This document shows positions 25,410 through 34,938 of a stretch of DNA of 40,264 nt, piece by piece. Each line of letters starts with the position of its first letter. Position 1 is the first letter of the stretch. The DNA is from an uncultured Gammaproteobacteria bacterium (lineage in GTDB: Bacteria; Pseudomonadota; Gammaproteobacteria; Magnimaribacterales; TMED112), in NCBI GenBank assembly GCA_913044115.1, contig CAJWNO010000005.1:1-40264 (forward strand), given 5' to 3'. The translations under genes were made by a program, and so were the position numbers. The notes below the pieces were generated by a model that was not told the DNA's origin, did not search any database, and was given only the letters and a program-made list of their open reading frames with translations.

Positions 25410-26845
25410 TTGGAAAGAAGTCTTTTAAGGATTGCGTTAACAGCCCCTGGGTTTGCCTTACCTTGTGTTTCCTTCATTACTTGACCAACAAAAAATCCGA
25501 ATAATTTATCTTTTCCAGACTTGAATGCCTCAACTTGACTTGGATTATTATCTAGGATTGATTGGGCTATTGATTCCAATTCACTTTCATCAGAAATTTG
25601 TTCTAAACCTTTAGATTTTATAATTTCTTGCGAATCTGAACCTGTTTGCCACATCTCTTCAAGAACTTCTTTTGCAATCTTTCCTGATATTGTGCCATCT
25701 TTTATTTTCATTATGAGGCCAGCAAAGTTTTTTGAATTTATTTTAGATTCCGCAAGTGAAACATCATGTTTATTCAAAAGAGCATTTATTTCACCGATGA
25801 TCCATTTCGCAGAAAGAATTGGATCTGTAACTTCGCATACTTCCTCATAAAATTTTGCTGTTATTTTTTCTGCACATAAAACTTTTGCTTCATATTCATC
25901 CAAGTTGTATTGGGATCTAAACCTACTTTCCTTTTCTTCTGGCAATTCGTCCATATTTTTTCTGACATCTTCAATTAGTTCATCAGAAATATTTGTTGGC
26001 ACTAAATCTGGACATGGGAAATATCTATAATCGTTGGCAAATTCTTTTGTTCTCATCGACCTTGTTTCGTCTTTTACTGCATCATATAGTCTAGTTTCTT
26101 GCTCGACTTTATTACCATTTTCAAGGATTTTTATTTGTCTCTTAATTTCAAAATTAATAGCTTTTTCAACAAATTTAAATGAATTGATATTCTTTATTTC
26201 TGCTCTAGTCCCAAATTCATCAGCATCAGGACGCATAATAGATATATTTGCATCACATCTCATAGAGCCTTGGGACATATTTCCATCTGAGATATCTAAA
26301 TAGGTAATAATTTGGTGAATCTTCTTTAGGTAGTCTACTGCTTCACTAGCTGATCTAAGATCAGGCTCAGATACAATCTCCAATAAAGGTACTCCTGATC
26401 TATTTAGATCAATAACTGACCTATCATCATATTTATCATGCATTGATTTCCCGGCATCTTCCTCTAAGTGCGCTTGATGTATTCGGACTTCTTTACCATT
26501 TACATCAACAACTCCATCTTTGACTATTGGAAAATGGAGCTGGGTAATTTGATATCCCTTTGGTAGATCTGGATAAAAATAGTTTTTTCTATCAAATATC
26601 ATAGTTTTAGCAATTTTAGCTGAAGTTGCTAAACCAAATTTAATGCCTTGCCTCATAGCTCCTTCATTTAAAACAGGCAAGACTCCAGGCAAGCCCATAT
26701 CTATTAAATCAACAAGAGTATTTGCATCCTCTCCAAACTTGTTTTTTGCTGGCGAGAAAAGTTTTGTATTGGTCATAAGCTGGACATGAACTTCAAGACC
26801 AATTACAGGTTGCCAGCCTTTAATTAGGGTGTCATTTTGTGCCAA
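25406..26845 (-). CDS. gatB: Aspartyl/glutamyl-tRNA amidotransferase subunit B
   Basis: GatB binds misacylated Glu-tRNA(Gln) or Asp-tRNA(Asn), activates the side chain and receives ammonia from GatA. The 479-residue protein shows VIGLEVHVQL, FDRKNYFYPDLPKGYQITQ, the HLEEDAGK motif and a C-terminal YqeY-like domain ending with NPGAVNAILKRLL. The start is a TTG at 26845 within gatA, set by a perfect SD (26850-26858), giving a 22-nt overlap. With gatC and gatA it forms a complete amidotransferase. Confidence 0.96.
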   Translation of the reverse strand: MAQNDTLIKGWQPVIGLEVHVQLMTNTKLFSPAKNKFGEDANTLVDLIDMGLPGVLPVLNEGAMRQGIKFGLATSAKIAKTMIFDRKNYFYPDLPKGYQITQLHFPIVKDGVVDVNGKEVRIHQAHLEEDAGKSMHDKYDDRSVIDLNRSGVPLLEIVSEPDLRSASEAVDYLKKIHQIITYLDISDGNMSQGSMRCDANISIMRPDADEFGTRAEIKNINSFKFVEKAINFEIKRQIKILENGNKVEQETRLYDAVKDETRSMRTKEFANDYRYFPCPDLVPTNISDELIEDVRKNMDELPEEKESRFRSQYNLDEYEAKVLCAEKITAKFYEEVCEVTDPILSAKWIIGEINALLNKHDVSLAESKINSKNFAGLIMKIKDGTISGKIAKEVLEEMWQTGSDSQEIIKSKGLEQISDESELESIAQSILDNNPSQVEAFKSGKDKLFGFFVGQVMKETQGKANPGAVNAILKRLLSN

Positions 26846-28251
26846 TCTGTCACCTCCTGAATTTTATGTGTTGTAGCAAGTAATAAATCTTCACTAAAAT
26901 AATTACCAACAAACTGACCTCCAACAGGCAAGCTATTTTTAAATCCATTTGGAAAAGAAATTGCTGGCAAGCCTGCTAAATTTGCTGGAATAGTTAGAAG
27001 ATCTTCTTTATACATTCTATTTGGGTCACTGTCTTTTCTATTTTTTTCGAAAGCTTGATCAAGAGTTGTTGGCATAAAAATAAGGTCTACATCTTTAAAA
27101 ATACTTTCAAACTTATTTTTAATCATTCTCCTTACTTTTTGCGCCTGCAAGTAATAAGCATCATAAAATCCAGCTGAAAGAACATGAGTGCCTATTAATA
27201 TTCTCTTTTTGACCTCATCTCCGAAACCCTCAGATCTTGTTTCCATATAAAGATTAGATATATCTTTTTGATTCGAAGCTCTATAACCATATTTAACTCC
27301 ATCAAAACGTGATAAGTTTGATGAACATTCTGCCGGAGCAATTACATAATAAGAACAAATGCCCGATGAAAGTTCAGAAAAATCAACTTCCTTTAGTTTG
27401 TGTCCAAGACCGGTTAAAACTGATTTAGAAGTCTCATATGATTGCATTACATCTGTATTTATGCCGAGGCTATCAATATTCTTGATAACGCCTATTTTCA
27501 ATGAACCAAAATTTTCTGTTAAAAGTGATTCAAAGTTTTTCTCTATCCTTTTAGAGCACGTTGAGTCTTTTTCATCATATGATGCCATTGCATCAAGCAA
27601 AGCAGCACAGCCAAATGCATCTCTTGAAAATGGACCTGCTTGATCCATACTTGAGCAGAATGCAATCATACCCCATCTTGATACCAAGCCGTATGTAGGC
27701 TTTAATCCAGTAACTCCACAAAGTGCAGCGGGCTGCCTAATTGAACCTCCGGTATCAGTCCCTGTTGAAATAGATGTAATATCTGCAGCTACACAAGCTG
27801 CTGCTCCTCCTGAGCTACCGCCCGGTACTAAATCTGAATTCCAAGGGTTTGAAACTGCTCCAAAATAACTTGTTTCATTTGATGAGCCCATAGCAAATTC
27901 ATCCATATTTGTTTTAGCAACCATTATTGAGCCTGCCTCATTGCAATTTTTAATAACAGTGGAGTCGTATGGAGGCACAAAGTTTTCCAACATCTTTGAG
28001 CCACAAGTGGTCTTAAGGCCATTTGTACAAAAAATATCTTTATGAGCTATAGGTACGCCAGATAATGGTGTATTTTTAAATTTTTCAAAATTATTATCTA
28101 TGTAGTCCGCTTGTTTTAAGGCTTGAGTTTCAAAATCATTGATAAAAATATTTAGATTATCATTTTTGATCTTTTGCATAGCTTCTTTAACCGCTTCTTT
28201 TGCGGAAATAGCTTTAGATCTAAATTTTTCTCTTTGGTCTTTAAAATTCAT
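26824..28251 (-). CDS. gatA: Aspartyl/glutamyl-tRNA amidotransferase subunit A
   Basis: GatA is the amidase subunit that frees ammonia from glutamine. Its 475 residues include the Ser-cisSer-Lys triad region: the lysine in AHKDIF near 70, the glycine/serine stretch PGGSSGGAAA near 145 and GTDTGGSIRQPAALCG with the nucleophile serine. Length and motifs are normal for the family. It overlaps gatC by 4 nt (ATGA) and gatB by 22 nt, indicating coupled synthesis of the three subunits. Confidence 0.96.
   Translation of the reverse strand: MNFKDQREKFRSKAISAKEAVKEAMQKIKNDNLNIFINDFETQALKQADYIDNNFEKFKNTPLSGVPIAHKDIFCTNGLKTTCGSKMLENFVPPYDSTVIKNCNEAGSIMVAKTNMDEFAMGSSNETSYFGAVSNPWNSDLVPGGSSGGAAACVAADITSISTGTDTGGSIRQPAALCGVTGLKPTYGLVSRWGMIAFCSSMDQAGPFSRDAFGCAALLDAMASYDEKDSTCSKRIEKNFESLLTENFGSLKIGVIKNIDSLGINTDVMQSYETSKSVLTGLGHKLKEVDFSELSSGICSYYVIAPAECSSNLSRFDGVKYGYRASNQKDISNLYMETRSEGFGDEVKKRILIGTHVLSAGFYDAYYLQAQKVRRMIKNKFESIFKDVDLIFMPTTLDQAFEKNRKDSDPNRMYKEDLLTIPANLAGLPAISFPNGFKNSLPVGGQFVGNYFSEDLLLATTHKIQEVTDWHKMTP
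26850..26858 (-). promoter_or_regulatory. Perfect Shine-Dalgarno for gatB inside gatA
   Basis: On the minus strand the sequence reads AGGAGGTGA, full complement to the 16S rRNA 3' end, 4 nt before the TTG at 26845 (7 nt from the AGGAGG core). It is the strongest ribosome-binding site in the window, lies within gatA codons, and fixes the unusual gatB start. Confidence 0.85.
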
Positions 28252-28529
28252 TCTATTATCTTTGGTACCGTGAAATAATCGTCGTCTGATTCAGGAGAAT
28301 TATCGAGAAATTCCTTTTTCTTATTCCTATTATTATTTTCATCTTTTCTTGAAACATTGTTTAACTCTAGTGGGTTATTTAGTGGCTCAAGGTCTGATAG
28401 GTCTAAGTCCTGCATTTCATCTATCAGATTGAATGTATTTTGTAGTTTTTTAATTATTTCTGGGTGTTCTTTTTCATCTGCATTGATTCGTGCCAGAAAT
28501 AAAAGATTTTTTAACTCGATTTTATCCAT
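28248..28529 (-). CDS. gatC: Aspartyl/glutamyl-tRNA amidotransferase subunit C
   Basis: GatC is the small subunit that wraps GatA and GatB. The 93-residue protein has the N-terminal LLFLARINADEKE helix and the conserved LDLSDLEPLNNPL stretch, and ends YFTVPKIIE, all typical. The ATG at 28529 is preferred over a TTG one codon upstream at 28532. It is the first gene of gatCAB and diverges from mreB across 49 nt, as in many gammaproteobacteria. Confidence 0.93.
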   Translation of the reverse strand: MDKIELKNLLFLARINADEKEHPEIIKKLQNTFNLIDEMQDLDLSDLEPLNNPLELNNVSRKDENNNRNKKKEFLDNSPESDDDYFTVPKIIE

Positions 28530-28578
28530 CAAAAGCCTTATTCTATAAGATTCTGATTATTATAGAGATATATTAGGA
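28530..28578. promoter_or_regulatory. Divergent gatC/mreB promoter region
   Basis: On the minus strand TATAAT (28564-28559) could be the gatC -10, giving a leader of about 22 nt. On the plus strand TATAGA (28561-28566) could serve mreB with almost no leader. Matches to -35 are poor on both strands. The AGGA just before mreB (28575-28578) touches the ATG and is too close to be a normal SD. Confidence 0.4.
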
Positions 28579-29619
28579 ATGTTTAAGTTTTTACGTAGTC
28601 TTTTTTCAAATGATATATCCATTGATTTGGGTACGGCTAATACATTGATTTACACAAAAGAGGATGGCATTGTTTTAGATGAGCCATCTGTTGTTGCTAT
28701 TCAGGAAAGAAGTGGTCAAAAAACTGTTGTTGCTGTTGGTCATGATGCAAAGAAAATGCTTGGAAGAACTCCTGGACAAATGGAAGCTATAAGACCTTTG
28801 CGAGATGGTGTAATTGCTGACTTTAATGTGACCGAAAAAATGCTTCAGCATTTCATTAAAAAAGTTTCTAATAATTCGATTCTTTCACCAAGCCCTAGAG
28901 TTTTAGTATGTGTACCCTCAAAAGCTACACAAGTTGAAAAGAGAGCCATTAGAGAATCAGCTTTATCAGCAGGTGCAAGTGTAGTTAAACTCATAGAAGA
29001 ACCTATTGCAGCAGCATTAGGGGCTGGCGTAGCAATCGATAAACCAAGAGGAAGTATGGTAATAGATATTGGGGGAGGGACCTCTGAAGTTGCTATTTTA
29101 TCCTTAAATGGGATTGTTTACTCGGAGTCATTGAAAGTTGGTGGTGATAAATTTGACGAAGCAATTCAAACATATGTGCGTAGAAAGTTTGGAGTTGTAA
29201 TTGGAGAATCAACTGCTGAACTAATCAAACTACAAGTAGGTTGTGCAACATTAAATTGTAAAAAAGATTTTGAGCCTTATGAGTTTAGAGGCAGAAATCT
29301 TGCTGAAGGAATACCTGAATTAGTTGTATTTCAAAAAGAAGATGGGTTTAGAGCTTTAGAGAATCAGACTTCTGCAATTGTAAGATCTGTAAGAACTGCT
29401 TTGGAACTTTCGCCACCAGAATTAGCAGCTGATATTTCACAGGATGGCATAGTTTTAACTGGTGGAGGCGCTCTTCTACATTGCTTAGATACCTTAATTG
29501 AGCAATCAACTGGCATTCCAACAAGAGTTGCTGAAGACCCTTTAACATGTGTAGCTCGTGGTGGTGGAATAGCTCTTGGTTTGATGGATAAAGATTTCGA
29601 CCTTTTTGCTGAAGAGTAA
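28579..29619 (+). CDS. mreB: Rod shape-determining protein MreB
   Basis: MreB is the bacterial actin that positions lateral-wall synthesis. The 346 residues (E. coli 347) carry the actin-fold motifs: phosphate-1 [11 protein letters not shown], phosphate-2 [12 protein letters not shown] and adenosine-site LTGGGALL. An N-terminal [12 protein letters not shown] amphipathic helix suits membrane binding. It starts the mreBCD unit and shares a 1-nt TAATG junction with mreC. Confidence 0.97.
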   Translation: MFKFLRSLFSNDISIDLGTANTLIYTKEDGIVLDEPSVVAIQERSGQKTVVAVGHDAKKMLGRTPGQMEAIRPLRDGVIADFNVTEKMLQHFIKKVSNNSILSPSPRVLVCVPSKATQVEKRAIRESALSAGASVVKLIEEPIAAALGAGVAIDKPRGSMVIDIGGGTSEVAILSLNGIVYSESLKVGGDKFDEAIQTYVRRKFGVVIGESTAELIKLQVGCATLNCKKDFEPYEFRGRNLAEGIPELVVFQKEDGFRALENQTSAIVRSVRTALELSPPELAADISQDGIVLTGGGALLHCLDTLIEQSTGIPTRVAEDPLTCVARGGGIALGLMDKDFDLFAEE

Positions 29620-30416
29620 TGTCATCAAATATTCTTCCTTTACAGAAGAAAATAAGGCTACTCCTGCTAGGCCTTATATTTGTAAGCTGTCTTATTTATA
29701 TCTCGGAATCCTTTGAATTGAATGCAAAATCACAAAGATTCTTAGTTAAATTTCTTAATGTTCCACAGCAATTTATATCAAATGTTCTTGATGAGTATCA
29801 AGAGTTTGAAAATGCAAAGATCGCATCACTTGAAGAAGAAATTCTCAATTTACAAAATGAGATTTATGAGAATGAACTTCAGATTAGGTCATTAGAGAAT
29901 TCAAAATCTTTCACAGACTATAATTTTACTGAAGATAATAGTACTCAATTGCAAATAGATTCATTTGATCAAATGAATTTCACATGTTGCAATAAACATA
30001 GAGTTTACCTAAATAATCCTGATTTAAATATAAATGGAGTATTTGCTGTTTCACAAGGTAATTTTGCAGTAGGTAAAACAAAAAATATTTCAAATGATGA
30101 AATAGAAGTTAGATTATTAAGTGATCCAGAAGAATATGTATCCATTAAAACAATTAATGGTTTTTTCTGTATTGCAAAGGGATCAGGTAAAAGAAGATTA
30201 ATTAGTTGTAGCAACGAATCAAAAGCCGTAAGTTATGACCTGGGAGACACATTTTTTACAACAGGTTTTGATGGCATATATCCAGAAGGTCTAATTGTTG
30301 GCAGATTAATTGATATCTCCAATGCAGATTCAAATATTTTTCAACAAGAACTAAAAATTGAATTGTTTTTTGACCCATTTCAATCAATTAATAAAAAGGT
30401 GATCCTTCATGAATGA
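29619..30416 (+). CDS. mreC: Rod shape-determining protein MreC
   Basis: MreC is the periplasmic scaffold of the elongasome. The 265-residue protein has one N-terminal transmembrane helix (about 12-28), a coiled coil rich in Glu/Leu/Asn (about 55-100) and two small beta domains, as in the family, although it is short and diverged in sequence. The call rests on this architecture plus position between mreB (1-nt overlap) and mreD (8-nt overlap). Confidence 0.9.
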   Translation: MSSNILPLQKKIRLLLLGLIFVSCLIYISESFELNAKSQRFLVKFLNVPQQFISNVLDEYQEFENAKIASLEEEILNLQNEIYENELQIRSLENSKSFTDYNFTEDNSTQLQIDSFDQMNFTCCNKHRVYLNNPDLNINGVFAVSQGNFAVGKTKNISNDEIEVRLLSDPEEYVSIKTINGFFCIAKGSGKRRLISCSNESKAVSYDLGDTFFTTGFDGIYPEGLIVGRLIDISNADSNIFQQELKIELFFDPFQSINKKVILHE

Positions 30417-30867
30417 GCTGCTAAGGTACTTGATTCTTTTTGGATTGATTGTTTTAAATCAGATTCTTTTAGCTGCAAATATTTGGTCAATAACACCAGA
30501 TGTTTTCTTAATACAAACTTTGGTGATGACAACCTTTGTTAAAAAAGTCCCAAATATCTATTTTTTTATATTTAAAGGCTTCTTGATCGATCTTTTCTTT
30601 AGTAATGTAACTGCACCATATACGCTAACTTTTACTGCTATTGGTTTGTATTTAAATTTCTCTACTTTAAGATGGATCCAAAGATCTTTGCTCGAACAAA
30701 TAATATTAATTGGCTCTATTTCTTTAGCATTGAACATTATGCTTTTTTCTTTAAATGACTACGCTGAAGGGATGAGTACAAGAATTCTGCTTAACCCTTT
30801 GCTTAATTCAGCCGTATGGGCATTTATTTTTATAAATCAAAGACAAAAATGGTTAAAAAATATTTAG
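30409..30867 (+). CDS. mreD: Rod shape-determining protein MreD
   Basis: A 152-residue protein with about five hydrophobic helices, including the conserved-style PDVFLIQTLVM and FKGFLIDLFFSN segments expected in MreD (P..... then G...D). MreD is an integral-membrane elongasome partner of MreC. It overlaps mreC by 8 nt and the following YhdP-like gene by 19 nt. Confidence 0.88.
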   Translation: MNELLRYLILFGLIVLNQILLAANIWSITPDVFLIQTLVMTTFVKKVPNIYFFIFKGFLIDLFFSNVTAPYTLTFTAIGLYLNFSTLRWIQRSLLEQIILIGSISLALNIMLFSLNDYAEGMSTRILLNPLLNSAVWAFIFINQRQKWLKNI

Positions 30868-32870
30868 TTTGGCCAATAAGGCTTTTTTTATATTTTATCG
30901 CGATATTAATTGTAAGTTTTTACAGTTTCTGTCTTTTTCTTACAACGGATTACGGCTCAAAACAAACCTCAAGCATGCTTTTTGGCGAAAGCTTTGACTT
31001 TAAAGACATTTCAATTGAACCAAGTCTTTTAGGCATGCGAGTAGAAATTGATGATTTCTCTTTTAGAGGTGCTGCAAATTTTTCAGGTGAAAACATTATC
31101 TTAGAAATAAATTTTCTTAATTCACTTATAGGCAATATGATCTATATTCCTGAGCTTCAACTGACTAACAGCGAAGTAAAACTTAATGAAGCTTCATCAG
31201 ACGAGTCATCTAACCAACCTAATGTTTATATTCGTGAACTTTCTCTCACTAGATTCAAAGCCGGCATTACAGAGTTCAGAAACCTTGAGTTAAACGATTT
31301 CTTGCTTGTAGAAGATGAAATTGGATTCGCTTTCAATAATTTAAGTATAGAACTACCAGGAAGCATTCAATCTTTAGAACAATTCAGTGGAAGAGGTTAT
31401 TTCTCATCTGGAAAACTTAATATTAACCTAGATTCAAAAGAGGGTTTAATAGACTTTGCATTCTATGATTCTTCAAGAACATTTGAAAATTTAGAGGGAA
31501 TTATAGAAATTGATTTTAATAATGGATTCAAAATACCTTTTGCGCAACTTTCATCAAGTACGCAAAATAAAAGCATTAATACTTCTTTTCAATATGACGA
31601 ATCTTTCCAGCTAGAGCTCTGGATGAGGGGAAATGATAGCGATCTAGCAAGCTTAATACCTATTACTGCAGATGAGACGAAACTATTTCTTGAAGAATCA
31701 GAATTTGAATCTTCTGAGATGGATGTGTTGCTGAGCTTGACAGATGTGGATGATATTTCAAATTTTAATGCAATTATTAAAGCAAAAGATTTTGCACTAA
31801 ATATTTCAGATTTAGATATAAAAAGCTCATCAGCAAATTTATATTTAGATAATAGTTCACTAAGAATTTTTGGAGATGGTCTGTATGTTTCAAACGTAGA
31901 TTTAGGACAATTCTTTCTATCAAAGAAAATTATCGATGATAGTAATTACAGTTTAGTTTTGAATGACTATGATAGTTTTGCTATTGAATTTAGTAATGAA
32001 GGCAGTCTTGAAAGTATTGAGGGTTCTATCCAGACTGATAGCGAATCTCTATATAAGATATCTTTCAACAAAGACAGACTGCTTGTAAATCTAGATGAGT
32101 TATATTTAGAATTTAATGTGCTTGATGCTTATGAAATTATTAATGGTAGTTTCAGGGTATTTCCAAAGGAATTCAATTCCAATTATTTCGCTCTTAATGA
32201 CACTTCAATAAGTTCTTTTGATTTTGATTTTAACAATATGGAGTTGAATAACTTGAATGCAGGTTTTTCTCTTTTAAACAACGAAGAGAATAAGATTTTG
32301 AATTCAAATTTTGAATTTAGCCAATTAGATTTCACTTTAGAAAATAGCTATATAAAATTTCAAAATTCAAAAATTGACTATGGTGGTTTGGTTAATATCT
32401 CTGGAGAAAGCATTTCCTACACAGACTCAACATTTAGTATTGATGCTCTAAGAGTTTTATCCTTAATAGATATTCGATCTAGACTTGTAAATATTTTGAA
32501 TGCCGATTTTGAGAAATTAGACCAAAATAATTTTTTTATAAATTCTCTCTCGGGTGAATTTTTCGCGGATAGTGCAGGATATGCCAACATAAATAATCTA
32601 AATTTGAATTTTGATGTAGGTAACGCCACATTAGCCGGAACTATTTCATCAGCTAAAGAATCTTTTGATACATTTAATTTAGAAATGATCTTTAATTCTA
32701 CACTGTCACAAAACATTCCATGGTATGTAGCTATTCTTGGTGGTTTTCCAGCTGCAGCAGGAGCAGTTGTAGTAACTGAAGTTCTTGAAGATGGCATTAA
32801 TCAGATTACAGAGACTAAATATGGTATAACTGGTAATGCAGAAAACCTAGTCGTCGAGACTAAGCAATAA
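30849..32870 (+). CDS. Half-length YhdP-like AsmA-superfamily protein
   Basis: YhdP is an inner-membrane-anchored bridge-like protein linked to phospholipid transport to the outer membrane. This 673-residue protein has one N-terminal helix (about 7-32), a long beta-rich, Asn/Ser/Asp-rich periplasmic region, and a C-terminal block QNIPWYVAILGGFPAAAGAVV...KYGITGNAENLVV that resembles the end of YhdP. E. coli YhdP is about 1266 residues, so this one is roughly half-size. Position after mreD agrees with gammaproteobacterial order, where maf and rng usually intervene. The ATG at 30849 is preferred; 30816 would lie deeper in mreD. Confidence 0.75.
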   Translation: MVKKYLVWPIRLFLYFIAILIVSFYSFCLFLTTDYGSKQTSSMLFGESFDFKDISIEPSLLGMRVEIDDFSFRGAANFSGENIILEINFLNSLIGNMIYIPELQLTNSEVKLNEASSDESSNQPNVYIRELSLTRFKAGITEFRNLELNDFLLVEDEIGFAFNNLSIELPGSIQSLEQFSGRGYFSSGKLNINLDSKEGLIDFAFYDSSRTFENLEGIIEIDFNNGFKIPFAQLSSSTQNKSINTSFQYDESFQLELWMRGNDSDLASLIPITADETKLFLEESEFESSEMDVLLSLTDVDDISNFNAIIKAKDFALNISDLDIKSSSANLYLDNSSLRIFGDGLYVSNVDLGQFFLSKKIIDDSNYSLVLNDYDSFAIEFSNEGSLESIEGSIQTDSESLYKISFNKDRLLVNLDELYLEFNVLDAYEIINGSFRVFPKEFNSNYFALNDTSISSFDFDFNNMELNNLNAGFSLLNNEENKILNSNFEFSQLDFTLENSYIKFQNSKIDYGGLVNISGESISYTDSTFSIDALRVLSLIDIRSRLVNILNADFEKLDQNNFFINSLSGEFFADSAGYANINNLNLNFDVGNATLAGTISSAKESFDTFNLEMIFNSTLSQNIPWYVAILGGFPAAAGAVVVTEVLEDGINQITETKYGITGNAENLVVETKQ

Positions 32871-34203
32871 GAAAGCTTATAATTCCTAAAAAGCTAACAA
32901 AACCTATAATATCTGTGAAAGTTGTAATAACTACTCCGCCTGCAATAGCTGGATCGTAACCAAATTTTCTTAAGAAATGCGGAAACAAAAATCCAAATAT
33001 AGCTGCTGCCAACAAGTTGAAGATCATAGCAAGGGAAATTGCTAGCGATAGTGCCATGTCAGCAAACCAAAAACTAGTAATGGCATATATTGCAATAGAA
33101 AAAACAAAACAATTAGCTACAGCTACAATGAACTCTCTTCTGAATAGATAACGTATATTTTTTCTATTCAATTGCCTCATTGCCTCAGCTCTTATATATA
33201 TACCTAAAGTTTGAGTTGCTGCTATACCACCCATACTTGCAACTATAGGCATTAGTATTGCGGCGTAAACAACTTTTTCTATAACATCCTCAAAAATGCT
33301 TATGGAGAATGCAGCTATTATTGCTGTTAAAAGATTAATTGATAGCCAAAGCAATCTATTCCTAATAGATTTTTTTGGGGATGCAAAAATATCCTCTTCG
33401 ATTTGTGCAAATCCTATGAAATCCTGTTCAACTTCATCTGCAGCAACTTCAATAATGTCATCCACTGTAATCCTTCCTAACAAATGATTATGTTCATCAA
33501 CAACAGGGGCAGAAAATAAATCTTTAGTTTTAAATTGGTTATAAATATCAATTTGGTTGCTCTCTATACTTATTGGGCTAAATTCTGTATCCATAACTTC
33601 TCTTACAGTGAGGTTTGGATCAGAAGTTAGTATTTTCGTAATTGGAAGTATGCCCAGATATTCATCTTTTTTTGATACAACATATATGTCGTCTGTATTT
33701 TGAGGTAATTCCTTTAAAAATCTTAGGTACCTCATTACAAGTTCTATGGAGTTCTCAGCACGCACAGTAATTACATCAGTATTCATCAGCCCTCCAGCTG
33801 ACTCTTCTGGGTAATCAAGAATTTTTTCAACTCTACCTCTATCTCTAGAATTCATTAATGACAAAACTTCATTTGTCATTTTCTCAGGCAATGTTTGAAG
33901 AATATCAGCAAGATCATCTACTTCTAAGTCACTAATTGCAGCTGAGATTTCCTCAGGATTCATGCCTGCAAGGAGATCTTCTCTTAAACTTTCATCAAGT
34001 TCGCCAAGAACTTCACCTTCAGTATCAAGTTGAATTAAGTCCCAAATAATTTTTCTTTCATGAGGAGGGGAAGACTCTATTACATAAGCTAGTTCACTTG
34101 GTGTCATTTCATTCAAAATTCTTCCAAGTTTTGTTTTAAATTCTGGATTTGAGAAGGTTTCTTGTATTAGCTCAAATCTTTTGTCTAAATTTTCACTAGC
34201 CAT
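32860..34203 (-). CDS. mgtE: Magnesium transporter MgtE
   Basis: MgtE is a Mg2+-gated channel. The 447 residues show the N-terminal superhelical domain (about 1-130, with the MNPEEISAAISDLEVDDLADIL repeat style), two CBS domains (about 135-255) starting after SAGGLMNTDVITV, and a five-helix membrane domain containing MPIVASMGGIAATQTLG. It is the last gene of kdsD-lptA-lptB-mgtE, 24 nt after lptB, and overlaps the convergent YhdP-like gene by 11 nt. Confidence 0.95.
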   Translation of the reverse strand: MASENLDKRFELIQETFSNPEFKTKLGRILNEMTPSELAYVIESSPPHERKIIWDLIQLDTEGEVLGELDESLREDLLAGMNPEEISAAISDLEVDDLADILQTLPEKMTNEVLSLMNSRDRGRVEKILDYPEESAGGLMNTDVITVRAENSIELVMRYLRFLKELPQNTDDIYVVSKKDEYLGILPITKILTSDPNLTVREVMDTEFSPISIESNQIDIYNQFKTKDLFSAPVVDEHNHLLGRITVDDIIEVAADEVEQDFIGFAQIEEDIFASPKKSIRNRLLWLSINLLTAIIAAFSISIFEDVIEKVVYAAILMPIVASMGGIAATQTLGIYIRAEAMRQLNRKNIRYLFRREFIVAVANCFVFSIAIYAITSFWFADMALSLAISLAMIFNLLAAAIFGFLFPHFLRKFGYDPAIAGGVVITTFTDIIGFVSFLGIISFLIA

Positions 34204-34227
34204 TGGGCTATTCTACAAGAAAAAATC

Positions 34228-34938
34228 TTAATTCAGTTCGCCAAAATATAATTTTTTGGCTACTGGATCATTTTTAACGTCATTAGGAGTGCCTTTCAAT
34301 AAGACTTCGCCTTGATTTAGTAAAATTATTTCATCACACACATTCATGACATCCCTAAAGTTGTGATCACTTATAAAAATTCCAAGATCTTTCTTAAATG
34401 ACCTAAGCATTTTTATTATTTCTTCTACTGAAATAGGATCTACACCTGCAAATGGCTCATCAAGCAATATATATTTTGCATCCAATAGAATTGCTCTAAG
34501 AATTTCGGTTTTTCTTTTTTCCCCACCTGATAAAAATTTTGCTTTTGTGTTGGCCCTATCCTCTAATTTCATTGATTTAAGCAAAGCTCCAATTTGAGAA
34601 CGTTTTTTTTCTGAAATTTTTACGAATTTTAATTCAACTACTGCCTCTAAATTTTGTTGAAGAGTTAAATCATCAAAAAGAGAATTTTCTTGAGGAACAT
34701 AATTTAAACCAGCATTTGATCTTTCCTCTAGGTTCATAAAGTTCAGGTTCTCTCCAAAAAAACTGAGTTTCCCGTCATCTATTTTTGTAAGGCCAGCCAA
34801 GGCTTTAAATAAACTTGTTTTCCCTGCACCATTTGCACCTAATAATCCAGTAATTTTGTTATTTGGCAGTTCAAAGGATATATTTGTGAATAATTTCTTA
34901 GAGTTTACAGATCTACTGATGCCTTCAGCTTTAATCAT
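34228..34938 (-). CDS. lptB: LPS export ABC transporter ATP-binding protein LptB
   Basis: LptB powers extraction of LPS from the inner membrane together with LptFG. The 236-residue ATPase has Walker A GANGAGKTS (34-42), a Q-loop in VPQENSLFDDL, signature LSGGE (136-140), Walker B YILLDE (156-161) and the switch His in SDHNFRD. Length and the VPQE sequence are typical of LptB. It overlaps lptA by 8 nt. Confidence 0.95.
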   Translation of the reverse strand: MIKAEGISRSVNSKKLFTNISFELPNNKITGLLGANGAGKTSLFKALAGLTKIDDGKLSFFGENLNFMNLEERSNAGLNYVPQENSLFDDLTLQQNLEAVVELKFVKISEKKRSQIGALLKSMKLEDRANTKAKFLSGGEKRKTEILRAILLDAKYILLDEPFAGVDPISVEEIIKMLRSFKKDLGIFISDHNFRDVMNVCDEIILLNQGEVLLKGTPNDVKNDPVAKKLYFGELN

